From Streptomyces sp. A3M-1-3 (GTDB lineage Bacteria; Actinomycetota; Actinomycetes; Streptomycetales; Streptomycetaceae): a stretch of 64,000 nucleotides of DNA. A program made the position numbers and the translations under genes. Shown here piece after piece: positions 26,835 to 36,679 of the stretch. The notes under the pieces are model-generated. The model was not told where the DNA came from. It was given only the letters and a program-made list of their open reading frames with translations, and did no database searches. The DNA is taken from assembly GCF_024213665.1 (NCBI RefSeq), contig NZ_JANAVP010000005.1:103927-167926 (forward strand), in the 5' to 3' direction. How positions within the stretch are numbered: position 1 is the first letter of the stretch; every line of letters starts with the position of its first letter.

Positions 26835-28349
26835 TCAGTCGCGCTTGCAGATGCGGTCGAGGAGGTTCGCGGTCGCGCGCTGGATCCGCTCGTCGACATG
26901 GCCCGGCCGGTCCAGCGCCGGAGACCAGGCGAAGGTGCCGGACGCGAAGACGAGCGCGCCGCTCGGCGCCCGGTAGAGGGAGGTCTCCTGGTGCCGGACG
27001 GCCCCGCCGCCATCCTGGTACGGGGAATGGGCCAGCAGGATCCGGCCATCGTGCTGGGGCAGCGCGGTGCGCGGGAAGTAGCGGTCGGCCTCGCCCGCCA
27101 CCAGCCCGTCGATCTCGTCGCCCTCGGCCGCTCCCGTCGCCTCCCAGAGCCAGTGGTCGGCGTTGCGTACGACGAGGGGGTGCGGCTCGGGGACCCGCCC
27201 GGCGTACTGGATGCCCATCAGCTGCTGCTCGGGCCGGTCGACCTCGCGCCAGAGGGCGGCCTTGCCCGGGCCGCGCCTCTTGCGGCAGGTGAGGAGGCGG
27301 TCGGGGACGCCGGAGGGGGACGGGCCGAGCTCGACCTGCCAGTACATGGTGTTGGCGGAGAGGAAGACCAGGGACGTGCCGTGCTCGCGGGCCAGCTCCG
27401 CTGTGCGGCGCATGGGTGCGGACCAGTATTCGTCGTGGCCCGGGAAGACCAGGCCGCGGTAGCGGGTGGGGTCGATACGGCCCGCGTGCAGATCGCGGGT
27501 GTCGGCGTACGCGAGGTCGTACCCGTACCGCTCGGCCCAGCGGATGAAGTCGTAGGCGTGGCCGACGTGCAGGGGGAGGCCGGCGCCCGCGTACGGACGG
27601 TCGAAGGAGACCGTGACCGCCGCGTCCTCCTCACCGAGCAGCCGCCCTCGCTCGTCCCAGGCGTGGTACAGGCTGGCGCCCGTCCGGCCGTCCTCCGGAT
27701 AGAGGTTGTACGCCTGCCAGGTGACGTCGGGGAGGAGCAGGAGCAGGTCGGCCGGGTGGTTGTCGCGGACGGTGAACGGGATGTGCGAGCGGTAGCCGTC
27801 GGCGGTGGTGAGGACCGCTACGTACGCGCCGATGTTCCAGTACGAGGGGATCTGGAGCCGCCAGGACAGCCACCAGTGGTGGCAGGAGACCGTGCGGTCG
27901 GCGGTGAGCGGGGCCGGCTGGACGATGCCGGAGAGGCGCGGGCTGGTGGTGATCTTCGACGCGCCGTCGCCGCCGTAGTGGCCGATGCGGTAGATGTCCA
28001 CGGAGAACTGCTGCGGGGGGTCCACGGTGATGTGGAAGTCGATCGCCTCACCGGGGGAGGCGGCGCCGGTGGATGCGAACCCCTTGATCTGGCGGTGCAC
28101 GTCGTCGGCGGTACGGGGGCCCGCTCCGGCGGCGCGCGGCTGCGGGATCCTGCGGCCGGCGTGCGGGGCGCGCTCGAGGCCCTCGGCGTGCTCGCTCACG
28201 TGCTCGGCGTACCAGGGGACGACCTGGCCGGTGTCGTCGAAGTAGTGCTCGCTGCCGCGCAGCCACGGCAGGGGGCCCTGGCCGAAGGGGTCGGTGACGG
28301 CGTGCGCGAGGGCACCCGACTCCCATCGCCGGATCTGTTCCGCGCTCAT
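26835..28349 (-). CDS. N,N-dimethylformamidase beta subunit-like protein
   Basis: 504 residues resembling the large subunit C-terminal region of N,N-dimethylformamidase. Cues are the IYRIGHYGGDGA strand, WLSWRLQIP, PFTVRDN, DVTWQAYNLY and the class-I-amidotransferase-like block with FPGHDEYWS and FLSANTMYW. The ATG at 28349 follows GGAGGGGAG. There is no signal peptide and no separate small subunit nearby, so the substrate may be another amide. Related Streptomyces genes are usually annotated by this domain alone, and the activity is unproven. Confidence 0.8.
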   Translation of the reverse strand: MSAEQIRRWESGALAHAVTDPFGQGPLPWLRGSEHYFDDTGQVVPWYAEHVSEHAEGLERAPHAGRRIPQPRAAGAGPRTADDVHRQIKGFASTGAASPGEAIDFHITVDPPQQFSVDIYRIGHYGGDGASKITTSPRLSGIVQPAPLTADRTVSCHHWWLSWRLQIPSYWNIGAYVAVLTTADGYRSHIPFTVRDNHPADLLLLLPDVTWQAYNLYPEDGRTGASLYHAWDERGRLLGEEDAAVTVSFDRPYAGAGLPLHVGHAYDFIRWAERYGYDLAYADTRDLHAGRIDPTRYRGLVFPGHDEYWSAPMRRTAELAREHGTSLVFLSANTMYWQVELGPSPSGVPDRLLTCRKRRGPGKAALWREVDRPEQQLMGIQYAGRVPEPHPLVVRNADHWLWEATGAAEGDEIDGLVAGEADRYFPRTALPQHDGRILLAHSPYQDGGGAVRHQETSLYRAPSGALVFASGTFAWSPALDRPGHVDERIQRATANLLDRICKRD

Positions 28350-28481
28350 ACCGCTCCCCTCCCTCGATCGGTGTCCACCCGCGACCGGCCCCAGCACATC
28401 ACATAACGCGCTCAGTCCGTCACCGTTCGTCGCGAATTGACTTGAAGCGGAATGCGGTCCACCGACTTGTGCGGCCGACCG

Positions 28482-28533
28482 GGCGCTTCAGACCGGCGCT
28501 TCAGAGCGGCGCTTCAGAGCGGCGCTTCAGACC
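28482..28533. repeat. Four tandem 13-base units over a stop codon
   Basis: Consecutive units at 28482, 28495, 28508 and 28521 read GGCGCTTCAGACC, GGCGCTTCAGAGC, GGCGCTTCAGAGC and GGCGCTTCAGACC. Each contains TCA (TGA on the minus strand); the last one supplies the stop of the following gene. Confidence 0.95.
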
Positions 28534-30173
28534 AGGCGGACGGGCTTCTCCGCGCGCACTCCCAGGGAGTGCAGCCAGGCGCGCAGCGGCTCGGGGTCGC
28601 CTTCCTCCACCAGGCTGAGGACAGGGTTGCCCAGGTCGGTGCGGCGTTCGCCGCCCACCAGCAGAGCCGGGCCGTCCAGCCAGTCCAGGCCGGGGGCCGC
28701 GCCGGCGGTGTCGATGGCGGCGCAGCAGACCATCGCCGTGACGTGGTCGGCGAGCAGCTCCCGCCCGGTGCGGGGCGGCTGGAGGGGAAAGAGCGGGACC
28801 ATGCCGGTGTCCCAGAGGCCGTCGCCGGCCCCGGTACCGGTACCGGGGCCGCGCGGCGGCGTGGGCGCAGCCGCCTCCTCGCGGGCCATCTCGGCGGTGA
28901 CCCCGGCGGCCAGCGGCTCGCAGCTCTCGCTCGCGAGGTGGGTCATGATCCGGTCGAGCGTGGGCCCCGTCTCGTGGGCGGAGCGGCGGACTCCCATGGA
29001 GTCGAGGACCCGGTGCAGCCGGGCCGCCTCCGTCCGCCACTTCCGGTCGACGACCTCTTCCGGGTACTGCTGCCAGTCCACCGGGGACCAGTCGGGCCCG
29101 GTCTCGGCGGGGCCGCCGTGGAAGAGCCGGGCCGCCAGCAGGGACGCGGCCTCGTCGACCGCGCCGGGCTCCTCGAGCAGGTCGCAGGCGGGCCGCTCGC
29201 CCAGCCGGGACGCGAAACCCTCGGCGAGGCGGTCGCGGCGGGACAGCTCGGTGAGGGCGGAGACGACGCCCGCGTCGAGCCGGGACGGCCAGCGGCCCAT
29301 CCGCCAGGCCGGCAGCGCGACCCGTGTCAGCAGCCGGTCCCAGCCCGCGTACGCGAGGCCGACCTGTTCCTGGGCGACGATCCGCAGTCCGTAGTCCACA
29401 GCCTGTGCACGCTCGGAGGCGGCGGCGGCGACCCCGCGCTCCATCTCCGACGCGTGCGTACGGCACAGGCGGAGCAGCAGCCGGGCCGGCCGGCCTACGA
29501 CCGAGAGCGCCACCGCCCGCACCGGCCGCTGCCCCGGGCCGGCCGCGACGGCGACGGCCGCGTCCAGCCCCCGTACGAAACGGCGGGCAGCGGCTATGTC
29601 GGGGTTCGCGGAGGGCCCGGTGCCGGCCACGACGGGCGCGAGCACGGCCCGCAGCTCGGCCACCCGCATCCACCACAGGAACGGCGAGCCTATGACCAGA
29701 ACGGGGGCGCCGGCAGCGGCAGCGGCCGCGGCGCTCCGGCCCTGGTCACCGGATATGCGGTGCGCCGGGTGTGTACGGTCCTCGAGCCAGCTGTCGCAGT
29801 CGGGCGTCAGGGCTATCGCGGACGGCGCCGGCACCCCCAGACGCTCCGCGAGGTCCCGGACGAGCCGGTACAGGTCGGGCGCGGACCTCTCGGCGAGCGG
29901 CACGGTCGGGCTGACGGCGGGGCTGGCGCGTACGACCACGGCCGCGAAGACGCCCGCGAGGAGCAGTACGAGCAGCGCGACGGCGGACACCATCCAGCGC
30001 GCGGTGTCCCAACTCGCGCCGGTCAGGCGGCCCATGACACCGCCGGCCAGCAGCACGACGGCGACGGCCGCGGGCAGCAGGGCGACGGCCAGAGCCCGGC
30101 TGCGAACCCGCAGCACGGCCATGGCCCGGGAACGCGCCACCTGCGCGCCCACTTCCACACCCATACCGGACAC
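28527..30173 (-). CDS. Membrane protein, possibly a degenerate M48-peptidase relative
   Basis: 548 residues, unknown function. Two hydrophobic segments lie near residues 28-48 and 60-82. A cytosolic or surface part follows in which PVLVIGSPFLWWMRVAELRAVLAPVVAG is reminiscent of the helix that carries HExxH in M48 peptidases, but no HExxH is present. The rest is Ala/Arg/Leu-rich with a long C-terminal region. The start is taken at the GTG 30173 (GGGGGTGA upstream); ATG 30164 is an alternative. The peptidase link is a guess. Confidence 0.7.
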   Translation of the reverse strand: MSGMGVEVGAQVARSRAMAVLRVRSRALAVALLPAAVAVVLLAGGVMGRLTGASWDTARWMVSAVALLVLLLAGVFAAVVVRASPAVSPTVPLAERSAPDLYRLVRDLAERLGVPAPSAIALTPDCDSWLEDRTHPAHRISGDQGRSAAAAAAAGAPVLVIGSPFLWWMRVAELRAVLAPVVAGTGPSANPDIAAARRFVRGLDAAVAVAAGPGQRPVRAVALSVVGRPARLLLRLCRTHASEMERGVAAAASERAQAVDYGLRIVAQEQVGLAYAGWDRLLTRVALPAWRMGRWPSRLDAGVVSALTELSRRDRLAEGFASRLGERPACDLLEEPGAVDEAASLLAARLFHGGPAETGPDWSPVDWQQYPEEVVDRKWRTEAARLHRVLDSMGVRRSAHETGPTLDRIMTHLASESCEPLAAGVTAEMAREEAAAPTPPRGPGTGTGAGDGLWDTGMVPLFPLQPPRTGRELLADHVTAMVCCAAIDTAGAAPGLDWLDGPALLVGGERRTDLGNPVLSLVEEGDPEPLRAWLHSLGVRAEKPVRLV

Positions 30174-30373
30174 GACCGGATGTCACCCCCTCTGCCCTGC
30201 GACGGCTTTGGTCACTCCCCCACTGTGGCACCCGTCACTGACATCGCAATGCCGGTGGGCCAAGTGCCGGAACGCTTGCGCCGCACCCTAGTTGGGGCTC
30301 GGGCGACCGTCAGCCGGATGGCCCATCGGTCACTCGATGGAATGGCTTTGGGCAAAGGTGACCGACTACCGGG

Positions 30374-31627
30374 CTACGCTCCGGCGGCCGCCTTCGCGGC
30401 GATGTCGGTGCGGTGCTGCCCACCCTCCAGCCGGATGCGGGACACGGCCGCGTACGCCCGCTCACGGGCATGTGCCAGGTCGGAACCGGTCGCGGTCACG
30501 GACAGCACCCGGCCGCCCGCGCTCACGATCGCGTCCCCGTCCCGCCGGGTGCCGGCGTGCAGGACGTACGCATCGGGCGCATCCTGGGCCGCCACCTCGT
30601 CCAGGCCCTCGATCGGGTCGCCGGTGCGGGGGGTCTCGGGGTAGTTGTGCGAGGCCACGACCACCGTGACGGCCGCGTCGTCGCGCCAGACCAGCGACGG
30701 CTGGGCCTCGAGCGTGCCGTTGGCGGCGTGGAGCAGGACGCCGGCGAGCGGGGTCCGCAGCCGGGCCAGGACCACCTGCGTCTCCGGGTCACCGAAGCGC
30801 GCGTTGAACTCGATGACGCGGACGCCGCGGCTCGTGATCGCGAGCCCCGCGTACAGCAGCCCGGAGAAGGGCGTACCGCGGCGGCGCAACTCGTCGACGG
30901 TGGGCTGGAGGACGCTCTCCATGACCTCGTCGACCAGCTTGGGATCGGCCCAGGGGAGCGGCGAATACGCACCCATGCCGCCGGTGTTCGGGCCCTCGTC
31001 GTTGTCGAGGGCGCGCTTGAAGTCCTGGGCGGGCTGGAGCGGAAGCACCGTCACGCCGTCGGTGATGGCGAAGAGGGACACCTCGGGGCCGTCGAGGAAC
31101 TCCTCGATGACGACCCGGTCGCAGGCGAGGGCGTGCTGCCGGGCCTGGTCGACGTCGTCGGTGACGACGACGCCCTTGCCGGCGGCCAGCCCGTCGTCCT
31201 TGACGACGTACGGGGCGCCGAAGGCGTCCAGCGCCGTATCGATCTCCTCGGCGGTCGTACACACGTAGCTGCGGGCGGTCGGGACGTTGGCCGCGGCCAT
31301 CACGTCCTTGGCGAAGGCCTTGGAGCCCTCCAGCTGGGCGGCCTCCTCGGACGGGCCGAAGCAGGGGATGCCCGCTTCCCGTACCGCATCGGCGACGCCG
31401 GCGACGAGCGGCGCCTCGGGGCCGACGACGACGAGACCGGCCTCCAGCTCCGTGGCGAGCCGCGCCACGGCAGCACCGTCGAGGGCGTCGACCGGGTACA
31501 GCTCCGCCACCTCGGCGATTCCGGCATTGCCCGGGGCGCAGTACAGCGCGCTGACGTCGGGGTCGAGGGACAGAGAGCGGCACAGGGCGTGTTCGCGGGC
31601 GCCGCCGCCGATGACAAGGACCTTCAC
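30374..31627 (-). CDS. purD: Phosphoribosylamine-glycine ligase
   Basis: 417 residues, GAR synthetase, second step of purine synthesis. ATP-grasp features: the N-terminal [56 protein letters not shown], and [12 protein letters not shown] near the metal site. It starts at GTG 31627 with a weak ribosome-binding site. It lies 61 bases downstream of dnaX on the same strand and may be co-transcribed. Confidence 0.97.
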   Translation of the reverse strand: MKVLVIGGGAREHALCRSLSLDPDVSALYCAPGNAGIAEVAELYPVDALDGAAVARLATELEAGLVVVGPEAPLVAGVADAVREAGIPCFGPSEEAAQLEGSKAFAKDVMAAANVPTARSYVCTTAEEIDTALDAFGAPYVVKDDGLAAGKGVVVTDDVDQARQHALACDRVVIEEFLDGPEVSLFAITDGVTVLPLQPAQDFKRALDNDEGPNTGGMGAYSPLPWADPKLVDEVMESVLQPTVDELRRRGTPFSGLLYAGLAITSRGVRVIEFNARFGDPETQVVLARLRTPLAGVLLHAANGTLEAQPSLVWRDDAAVTVVVASHNYPETPRTGDPIEGLDEVAAQDAPDAYVLHAGTRRDGDAIVSAGGRVLSVTATGSDLAHARERAYAAVSRIRLEGGQHRTDIAAKAAAGA

Positions 31628-31688
31628 GGCATGCAGCCTAGCCCGCTGCCGAGGATGCCCCCTGTATGGGCTGCCGAAGGGGCGCCCG

Positions 31689-34007
31689 CTACTCGTTCGT
31701 ATATTCCTCCACGACCGTCGCGCCCAGTTCGCGCACGATCAGGTCATGGCCGGTCAGCGCCGTGTCGTCGAGGTCCGGGTCGTCCTCCTCCGGAACATCG
31801 TCTTCCGGCGCGACCGGCGGGGGCTCCGGCTCGCGGTGGACCGGGCGCTGCGGCTCCGGCGCGGGCACCGCCCGGGGGACGGGTGCCGTCTGCGGTACGG
31901 GCGCGGCGGCGGGAGCAGCGGGCGGCGGGGTCTGTACGGGCCGGGCCGCGGCGGGAGCGCCCCCACCGAACCCGCCACCGCCACCGAATCCGCCGCCTGG
32001 GCCGGGCGGCGGGGTGCCGCCGACCGAGGCACCGGAGGCATCGACGACCGCCTCGATCTTCCACTGCACCTGGAACTGCTCGGCCAGCACCTGCTTCAGT
32101 ACGTCCTCGCTGCCGCTGCTCGCGAAGTTGTCGCGGGCGCCGGCGTTGGGGAAGCCGAGCTGGAGGGTCGTCCCGTCGAACCCGGTCACCTGGGCGTTCT
32201 GGCTGAGCAGGATCCAGGTGAAACGCCGTCGGTTCTTGACGGCCTCCAGGACGTTCGGCCACATACCGCGCACCTGCGCGGCGCCCTGCGCCATACCGGC
32301 CGAGGACGCGGGTGCGGCACTCGGCGCCGGCGGCGCGGCCGCAGCGGCCGGTGCGCTGGGCGCGCTCGGGGCGGCGGCGGGTGCGGCGGCGGAAGGCCAG
32401 GCACCCGCCGCGGTCCCGCCGCCGGAGGCTCCGCCACCGGGCCAAGCACCCGGCCGCTGAGCGGCCGCGGCAGAGGACGTGGACGCAGGCGCCGCGGCTC
32501 CTGGCCAGGCGCCGGGGCGCTGCGCAGGCTGCGTCTCGGCGGCAGCCGGTGCCGGTGCCGGTGCCGGCGGAGCGACGGGCGCGGGCGTCGCGGGGGTGGC
32601 AGGCGCAGCCGCTCCGGGCCACGCCCCCGGGGCCTCACCGGCGGCGGGAGGCGGCCCGGCAGGAGTCGCAGCCGCTCCGGCCTCCGGAGCGTCTCCGCCG
32701 CGCGCCGCCGCGCGGGCGGCGGCAGGGCCGGCGCCAGCCTGCACCTGCGGGACCTGCGGAGCCTGCGGCACCAGGCCATGCGCCTCCGGCCCGGGCACGT
32801 ACCCCATCACGGGACCCGCGCCGCCACCCGCGACGAACGCCGCACCGGCGCCGCCGCGCTCCAGCCGGTCGAGGCGCGCCTGCACCGAGCGCTCGTCGCC
32901 GAACGCGGCCGGCAGCAGCACGCGCGCACAGATCAGCTCCAGCTGAAGCCGGGGCGAGGTCGCGCCCCGCATCTCCGTAAGCCCGGTGTTGACCAGGTCC
33001 GCGGCGCGGCTGAGTTCGGCCGCCCCGAAGACGGACGCCTGCGCCTGCATACGCTCGACGACATCGGCGGGCGCGTCGATCAGCCCCTTCTCACCGGCGT
33101 CCGGCACCGCTGCGAGGATCACCAGGTCGCGCAGCCGCTCCAGCAGGTCCGCGACAAAGCGCCGGGGGTCGTTGCCGCCCTCGATCACCCGGTCCACCAC
33201 TTCGAACGCGGCCGCGCCGTCCCCGGCCGCGAAGGCGTCCACCACAGCGTCCAGCAGCGAGCCGTCCGTATATCCGAGCAGTGAGGTAGCCATGGCGTAC
33301 GTCACACCGTCCGCGCCGGCGGCGGCGAGGAGCTGGTCCATGACGGACATGGAGTCACGGACGGATCCCGCGCCCGCCCGCACGACAAGCGGAAGCACGC
33401 CGTCCGCGACCGGGATCGCCTCCTGTCCGCAGACCTCCGCCAGGTAGTCGCGGAGGGTGCCGGGCGGGACGAGCCGGAACGGATAGTGGTGCGTACGCGA
33501 CCGGATGGTGCCGATGACTTTCTCGGGCTCGGTCGTCGCGAAAATGAACTTGAGGTGCTCCGGCGGCTCTTCGACCACCTTCAACAGGGCGTTGAAGCCC
33601 GCCGAGGTGACCATGTGCGCCTCGTCGATGATGTAGATCTTGTAGCGACTCGCCGCGGGCCCGAAGAACGCCTTCTCGCGAAGATCACGGGCATCGTCCA
33701 CGCCACCGTGCGAGGCGGCGTCGATCTCGATCACGTCGATCGACCCGCGCCCGTTGCGCGCCAGGTCCTGGCAGGACTGGCACGTACCGCAGGGCGTGGG
33801 CGTCGGCCCCTGCTCGCAGTTCAGACAGCGGGCGAGGATGCGCGCACTGGTCGTCTTGCCACAGCCGCGCGGCCCGCTGAACAGGTACGCGTGATTGACC
33901 CGGTTGTTCCGCAGGGCCTGCTGCAGGGGGGCAGTGACATGCTCCTGCCCGATGACCTCGGCGAAGGACTCGGGACGATAGCGGCGGTACAGCGCAAGGG
34001 ACGACAC
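31689..34007 (-). CDS. dnaX: DNA polymerase III subunit gamma/tau
   Basis: 772-residue clamp-loader ATPase. Domain I contains [29 protein letters not shown] (Walker A), four Cys in a zinc module ([13 protein letters not shown]), IIDEAHM and FATTEPEKV, with the arginine-finger segment IRSRTHH. Domains II and III follow. From about residue 400 the sequence is Pro/Ala-rich and low-complexity for some 170 residues, then a compact domain ([16 protein letters not shown]) and an acidic tail. Long Ala/Pro linkers are normal in Streptomyces DnaX. The GTG at 34007 gives the conserved N-terminus. Confidence 0.95.
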   Translation of the reverse strand: MSSLALYRRYRPESFAEVIGQEHVTAPLQQALRNNRVNHAYLFSGPRGCGKTTSARILARCLNCEQGPTPTPCGTCQSCQDLARNGRGSIDVIEIDAASHGGVDDARDLREKAFFGPAASRYKIYIIDEAHMVTSAGFNALLKVVEEPPEHLKFIFATTEPEKVIGTIRSRTHHYPFRLVPPGTLRDYLAEVCGQEAIPVADGVLPLVVRAGAGSVRDSMSVMDQLLAAAGADGVTYAMATSLLGYTDGSLLDAVVDAFAAGDGAAAFEVVDRVIEGGNDPRRFVADLLERLRDLVILAAVPDAGEKGLIDAPADVVERMQAQASVFGAAELSRAADLVNTGLTEMRGATSPRLQLELICARVLLPAAFGDERSVQARLDRLERGGAGAAFVAGGGAGPVMGYVPGPEAHGLVPQAPQVPQVQAGAGPAAARAAARGGDAPEAGAAATPAGPPPAAGEAPGAWPGAAAPATPATPAPVAPPAPAPAPAAAETQPAQRPGAWPGAAAPASTSSAAAAQRPGAWPGGGASGGGTAAGAWPSAAAPAAAPSAPSAPAAAAAPPAPSAAPASSAGMAQGAAQVRGMWPNVLEAVKNRRRFTWILLSQNAQVTGFDGTTLQLGFPNAGARDNFASSGSEDVLKQVLAEQFQVQWKIEAVVDASGASVGGTPPPGPGGGFGGGGGFGGGAPAAARPVQTPPPAAPAAAPVPQTAPVPRAVPAPEPQRPVHREPEPPPVAPEDDVPEEDDPDLDDTALTGHDLIVRELGATVVEEYTNE

Positions 34008-34069
34008 GCCTACGAGGTTATCGGGGCCCACCGACAATGGGTGCCGCCCCCGGCCCCGGACACAGAAGC

Positions 34070-34155
34070 GCCCCCCACGCACCCGCCAGAGCCCACTTAC
34101 CCTTGCTGCCTTCCGGCCCTGGGGGAGTTGGGTGAGATAGCGCCACGTGAGGGGC
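34070..34155 (-). ncRNA. ffs: Signal recognition particle RNA (small type)
   Basis: The minus strand carries the hallmark SRP domain IV: the GGCCGGAAGGCAGCAAGGGT segment with the GGAA tetraloop and the Ffh-binding asymmetric loop. The ends pair perfectly over ten bases, GCCCCTCACG with CGTGGGGGGC, which fixes an 86-base RNA. It is transcribed toward dnaX 62 bases away, a position I recall for Streptomyces SRP RNA. It scaffolds Ffh for co-translational targeting. Confidence 0.93.
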
Positions 34156-34232
34156 TGACCCCCACCCTAGCTGATCCACGGGGTGGGAATCGAGTTCGCG
34201 AGCACTCCTCAGCGTCTTGTATTGTTTGCGGC

Positions 34233-34317
34233 GGAGGATTCGCCTAGTGGCCTAGGGCGCACGCTTGGAAAGCGTGTTGGGGGCAACCCCTCACGAGTTC
34301 GAATCTCGTATCCTCCG
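34233..34317 (+). tRNA. tRNA-Ser (anticodon GGA)
   Basis: 85 bases with a long variable arm. GGAGGAT / ATCCTCC, loop TTGGAAA (GGA). Followed by genomic CCA (34318-34320), unlike the other tRNA genes in this window. Confidence 0.96.
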
Positions 34318-34338
34318 CCAGTGCCTCACCGGGCACTT

Positions 34339-34372
34339 GAAGGCCCCGACCGGGAAACCGGCCGGGGCCTTC
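34339..34372 (+). terminator. Terminator of tRNA-Ser(GGA)
   Basis: Stem GAAGGCCCC / GGGGCCTTC with an inner CCGG-containing stem, 22 bases after the tRNA. Confidence 0.75.
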
Positions 34373-34450
34373 TGCGTTCCGTGGTCTCAGATCGAGTCTC
34401 ATTTATTTGACGCATAACCGGATGCTTCGCCGCATTCCGGCTTCGATGGC

Positions 34451-34570
34451 CTATCCCTCGTACTCCCAAGGGTTCAGCAGGAGTGCGCCTGATCGCGCCA
34501 GATGCTTGATGTTGCGGCTCACCAGCGTCCAGCCGTTCGCCAGGGCGGTGGCGGCGATCAGCGCATCGGG
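34451..34570 (-). pseudogene. vapC-like PIN toxin, 3' remnant
   Basis: The last 39 codons match the C-terminal end of a VapC/PIN ribonuclease: PDALIAATALANGWTLVSRN with the conserved Asp of the PIN site, then HLARSG and LLNPWEYEG. The remaining two-thirds of the toxin and any vapB partner are absent. Upstream of codon PDALIAA the frame reads the antisense of the ClC gene, so the break is at about 34570/34571. Non-functional. Confidence 0.8.
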
Positions 34571-35674
34571 TGGCCGCTGCCCCTGCTCCTGGTCGCCGGA
34601 ATCGTCGTCGGCCTGGTCGCCACGCATCTGCCGGGAGCGGGGGGCCACATCCCCGCGTCCGGCCTGCACGTGGGAGGCGCCTCATCGGCTGCGCTGCCCG
34701 GGGTGCTGCTCGCGGCGGCGGCAAGCCTGCCGTTCGGCGCGGTACTGGGACCCGAGGCGCCGCTGATCGCCCTCGGCAGCGGCCTCGCCCTGCTGTTCAG
34801 AGACCTTGTCCGGACTCCGGCGGCCCCGCAGAGCACGGCGCTTCTGGGCGCGGCCGGAGCCGCGGCGGCCATCGCGGCGATCTTCGGCAACCCGCTGGTC
34901 GCCGCAGTGCTCCTCATCGAGGTGGCGGGGGTGGGAGGGCCACAGCTGTTCGCGGTCTTGCTCCCCGCCCTGCTGTCCAGCGGGGTGGGAGCCCTGGTGT
35001 TCACGGGCTTCGGACGCTGGACCGGCCTGGAGACGGGCAGCCTGGCCCTGAAGCTGCCCGAGCCGTTCCCCCGCCTGGACGCGGCAGATGTTCTCTGGTC
35101 GCTGCTCATGGCCGTGGCCATCGCTGTCGTAGTGCACCTGGTGCTGGCCGCCAGTCGGCAGGTAGCGGCGTACGTCTCGGTGCGAACGCTCATCCGGACA
35201 GTCGTCTGCGCACTCGGCGCCGCAGGATGCGCGGCTCTCTACGCGCTGATCACCAGCCGCTCACCCGTGGAAGTCGCCTCGTCCGGTCAGGCGACTCTGA
35301 GGGAGTTGGCCACCGCCCCGCATGCCTGGGGTGTCGGTACGCTGCTCACCCTCCTGCTGTTCAAGGGCGCCGCGTACGCGCTCTGCCTGGGCAGCCTGCG
35401 GGGCGGCCCGGTGTTTCCGGCGCTCTTCCTCGGAGCCGCGGTGGGTGTGCTGCTCGCGCCCCTCCCCGGCTTGGGAGTCGTACCAGGGATGTCAGCAGGC
35501 ATGGCCGCCGTGGCGGCCAGTACCCTACGGCTGCCGGTCAGCAGCGTGGTGCTCGTTGTCCTTCTGCTCGGCAGCTCCGCCATGATGCCTGTCGTGATCC
35601 TGGCGGCCGTGGTCGCCTTCGTCATCACCGAGCTGCTGCCTCCTGGACCAGCGGCGGTCGATCAGACGGCCTGA
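34571..35674 (+). pseudogene. ClC-type chloride channel/transporter, 5'-truncated
   Basis: About 367 codons of a ClC protein starting mid-helix (WPLPLLLVAGIVVGL). Conserved blocks are PGAGGHIPASG (replacing the usual GxGIP region), FGAVLGPEAPLIALG (GxEGP-like) and LRGGPVFPALFLGA. The first 60-70 residues are missing and replaced by antisense vapC sequence. By chance the frame is open back to an ATG at 34502, giving a 390-residue chimera, but the lost N-terminal helix and promoter make normal function unlikely. Confidence 0.78.
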
Positions 35675-35730
35675 TCAGCGGCGCCGTTTCGCCGCAGGCC
35701 AGTGGATCGGGTTCCGGCTAGCATCGGGGC

Positions 35731-36153
35731 ATGGGCGAAAACCCCGATAGCGGCGCCGACGACGCCATTCACGCTCACCTCACCGCCGTCGCTGAGGACT
35801 GGGCGGCGGCGATCGTCTCCAACGACGCGGCGCGGATCGCGAGCTTCATGTCCGACGACTGGGCCCTCGTCTCCGAGTCGGGAATCACCTCCAAGGCGGA
35901 TTTCCTCGCGTTCGTCGAGTCCGGGCAGCTGACCCACTCGGCGATGGCTCTCGTCAGCGAGCCCCGGGTCCGCGTCCACGGCGACACCGCGGTACTGACC
36001 ATACGGATGACGAACACCGCCCACTACGGGGGTCTACGTTACGACGCCGACGAGTGGACGTCGGACGTGTTCGTGAAACGGAACGGCCGCTGGCTGTGCG
36101 TGCTGAGCCACATCACGGCGGTGGCGCCGGCGTCGGCGGAGGGCAACCGCTGA
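35731..36153 (+). CDS. SnoaL-like / NTF2-fold protein (DUF4440 type)
   Basis: 140 residues forming a cone-shaped NTF2-like fold. Cues are the N-terminal helix with EDWAAAIVSNDAARIASFM, the DDWALVSESG strand, and the C-terminal DEWTSDVFVKRNGRWLCVLSH. Members include polyketide cyclases and ketosteroid-isomerase relatives, but this DUF4440-like form has no defined substrate. The stop is directly adjacent to that of the convergent glyoxalase-like gene. Confidence 0.85.
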   Translation: MGENPDSGADDAIHAHLTAVAEDWAAAIVSNDAARIASFMSDDWALVSESGITSKADFLAFVESGQLTHSAMALVSEPRVRVHGDTAVLTIRMTNTAHYGGLRYDADEWTSDVFVKRNGRWLCVLSHITAVAPASAEGNR

Positions 36154-36531
36154 TCAATCGGGTGGCGTGGCCTCGCCCTGCCAGAAGTTCCACTTGTATC
36201 CCCAGGGGTCGGTAATGGTGAAGGTCCGCGGCCCATAGGGCTGATCCTTCGGAGGGTCCAGCTCCGCGCCTGCTACGGCACGGACCCGCTCGAAATGGGC
36301 ATCGACGTCATCCACGTGCACGATGAGCAGGGCATTCTTACCGTCGTCGCTCACGCCGCCACCGCTGACCCCGATCTTCGTCGCACCGGCATAGATGTCG
36401 GCCTCGAACGTCCGCCCCGAGTCGTCGCGCCAGCGGATCGTGCCGGTGAAGCCCAGAACCCGCTCCATCCAGTCCAGAGCGGCGTCTGCGTCGTCGTACC
36501 GCAGATAGGGGGAGACGCCCTCGATCGCCAT
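36154..36531 (-). CDS. VOC (glyoxalase/bleomycin resistance) family protein
   Basis: 125 residues with two paired beta-alpha-beta-beta-beta modules: SPYLRYDDADAALDWMERVLGF, then ADIYAG, LLIVHVDDVDAHFERV and the terminal FTITDPWGYKWNFWQ. The ATG at 36531 follows GAAGGAG. VOC proteins bind a divalent metal and act as lyases, dioxygenases or antibiotic-binding proteins; this one cannot be narrowed further. It converges on the SnoaL-like gene. Confidence 0.9.
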   Translation of the reverse strand: MAIEGVSPYLRYDDADAALDWMERVLGFTGTIRWRDDSGRTFEADIYAGATKIGVSGGGVSDDGKNALLIVHVDDVDAHFERVRAVAGAELDPPKDQPYGPRTFTITDPWGYKWNFWQGEATPPD

Positions 36532-36679
36532 CCGATTGCTCCTTCGGGTAAGGGGAACCACCATCGTGCCGCGATCGTTTCGCACACGTCATGCGCAGCG
36601 GCGGAGGCGCTCCGGCGCGCAGTCTCGCGCCACCGGCCTTCTAGCCGGCCGTCGCTGCCTGCGTCTGCGGCGCACCGGG

